The translations under genes and the position numbers were made by a program. A stretch of 9,764 bases of DNA from Synechococcaceae bacterium WB4_1_0192 (GTDB taxonomy: Bacteria > Cyanobacteriota > Cyanobacteriia > PCC-6307 > Cyanobiaceae). The notes under the pieces are model-generated. The model was not told the origin of the DNA. It was given only the letters and a program-made list of their open reading frames with translations, and searched no databases. Positions 9,471-9,764 of this stretch are shown one piece after another. The stretch covers positions 1-9,764 of the forward strand of contig RFPK01000052.1 of NCBI GenBank assembly GCA_009926195.1. Direction: 5' to 3'. The stretch's first letter is position 1, and each line of letters starts with the position of its first letter.

Positions 9471-9764
9471 CTACCCAGCGCTGCTGTTCAGCACGGCCTG
9501 CACCGCCGCCGTCAGGGCGGTGCGGTCGCCGCGGTTGTCGATCAGGCGATCGGCGAGTTTCCGCTTGCGCGCCAGCGGCCACTGGGCGGCGATGCGGTCG
9601 CGGGCTTCGCCGTCGCTGAGGCCGTTGCGTGCGATCAGCCGCTGCAGCTGCTGAGCCTCGTCGCAGTCGACCAGCCACACCTCGCTGCAGAGCTGCTCGA
9701 GGCCCGCCTCGAACAGCAGCGGGATCATCAGCACCACGGTGGGTTCCGCCGCCCGCTGCTCCAG
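9471..9764 (-). CDS. coaE: Dephospho-CoA kinase, C-terminal part (runs off the right edge)
   Basis: The last step of coenzyme A synthesis phosphorylates the 3'-hydroxyl of dephospho-CoA with ATP. About 97 C-terminal residues of an enzyme usually near 200 are present. The P-loop lies beyond the window. Visible are VVLMIPLLFEAG (the conserved IPLLFE motif), VWLVDCDEAQQLQRLIARNG, and the lid-like SDGEARDRIAAQWPLARKRKLAD with arginines and lysines as in the family, then DNRGDRTAL. The frame is open to base 9764, so the GTG at 9737 is internal. The gene converges on gatB with 20 nt between stops and no obvious terminator. Confidence 0.93.
   Translation of the reverse strand: MEQRAAEPTVVLMIPLLFEAGLEQLCSEVWLVDCDEAQQLQRLIARNGLSDGEARDRIAAQWPLARKRKLADRLIDNRGDRTALTAAVQAVLNSSAG

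Overview
The window looks like a GC-rich picocyanobacterial chromosome of the Synechococcus/Cyanobium group. The protein sequences (AlaS, SpeA, Ndk, ThiO, GatB) read like those of marine and freshwater Synechococcus. From memory, the order alaS - speA - ndk - thiO/dadA-like - gatB - coaE is the one seen in that group. Sampled lines in the housekeeping genes are about 70% G+C. Shine-Dalgarno sequences are weak or absent at most starts, which is common in cyanobacteria. I see no rRNA, tRNA, CRISPR array, transposase or phage gene.

Layout. (1) Positions 1-101 form a perfect 30-bp inverted repeat around a 41-nt spacer, and it destroys the 5' end of alaS. I read it as a fold-back chimera at a contig end, not as biology. 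(2) alaS, alanyl-tRNA synthetase, plus strand, lacks roughly its first 45 codons and ends at 2547. (3) A 152-nt AT-richer gap leads to an unrecognised exported protein (2700-3632, plus strand) with a clear signal peptide, six cysteines in the mature part and visibly lower G+C than its neighbours. (4) speA, arginine decarboxylase, minus strand, converges on it with 19 nt between stops. (5) A 154-nt divergent region separates speA from ndk (plus). (6) A small DUF6447-like gene (minus) overlaps the 3' end of ndk by 25 nt and sits 16 nt downstream of thiO (glycine oxidase-type FAD enzyme, minus), so the two probably form an operon. (7) A 122-nt divergent region with a 9-bp tandem duplication leads to gatB (plus), the B subunit of the tRNA-dependent amidotransferase. 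(8) gatB converges on coaE (minus), which runs off the right edge.

Functionally this is ordinary core metabolism: charging of tRNA-Ala, the transamidation route to Gln-tRNA(Gln), polyamine synthesis, nucleotide phosphorylation, thiamine precursor supply and CoA synthesis. The genes are mostly separate transcription units rather than one pathway. I do not see an undescribed defence or mobile system. The two items most worth following up are the fold-back junction at the left edge, which is a data-quality problem, and the exported cysteine-bearing protein inserted between alaS and speA.
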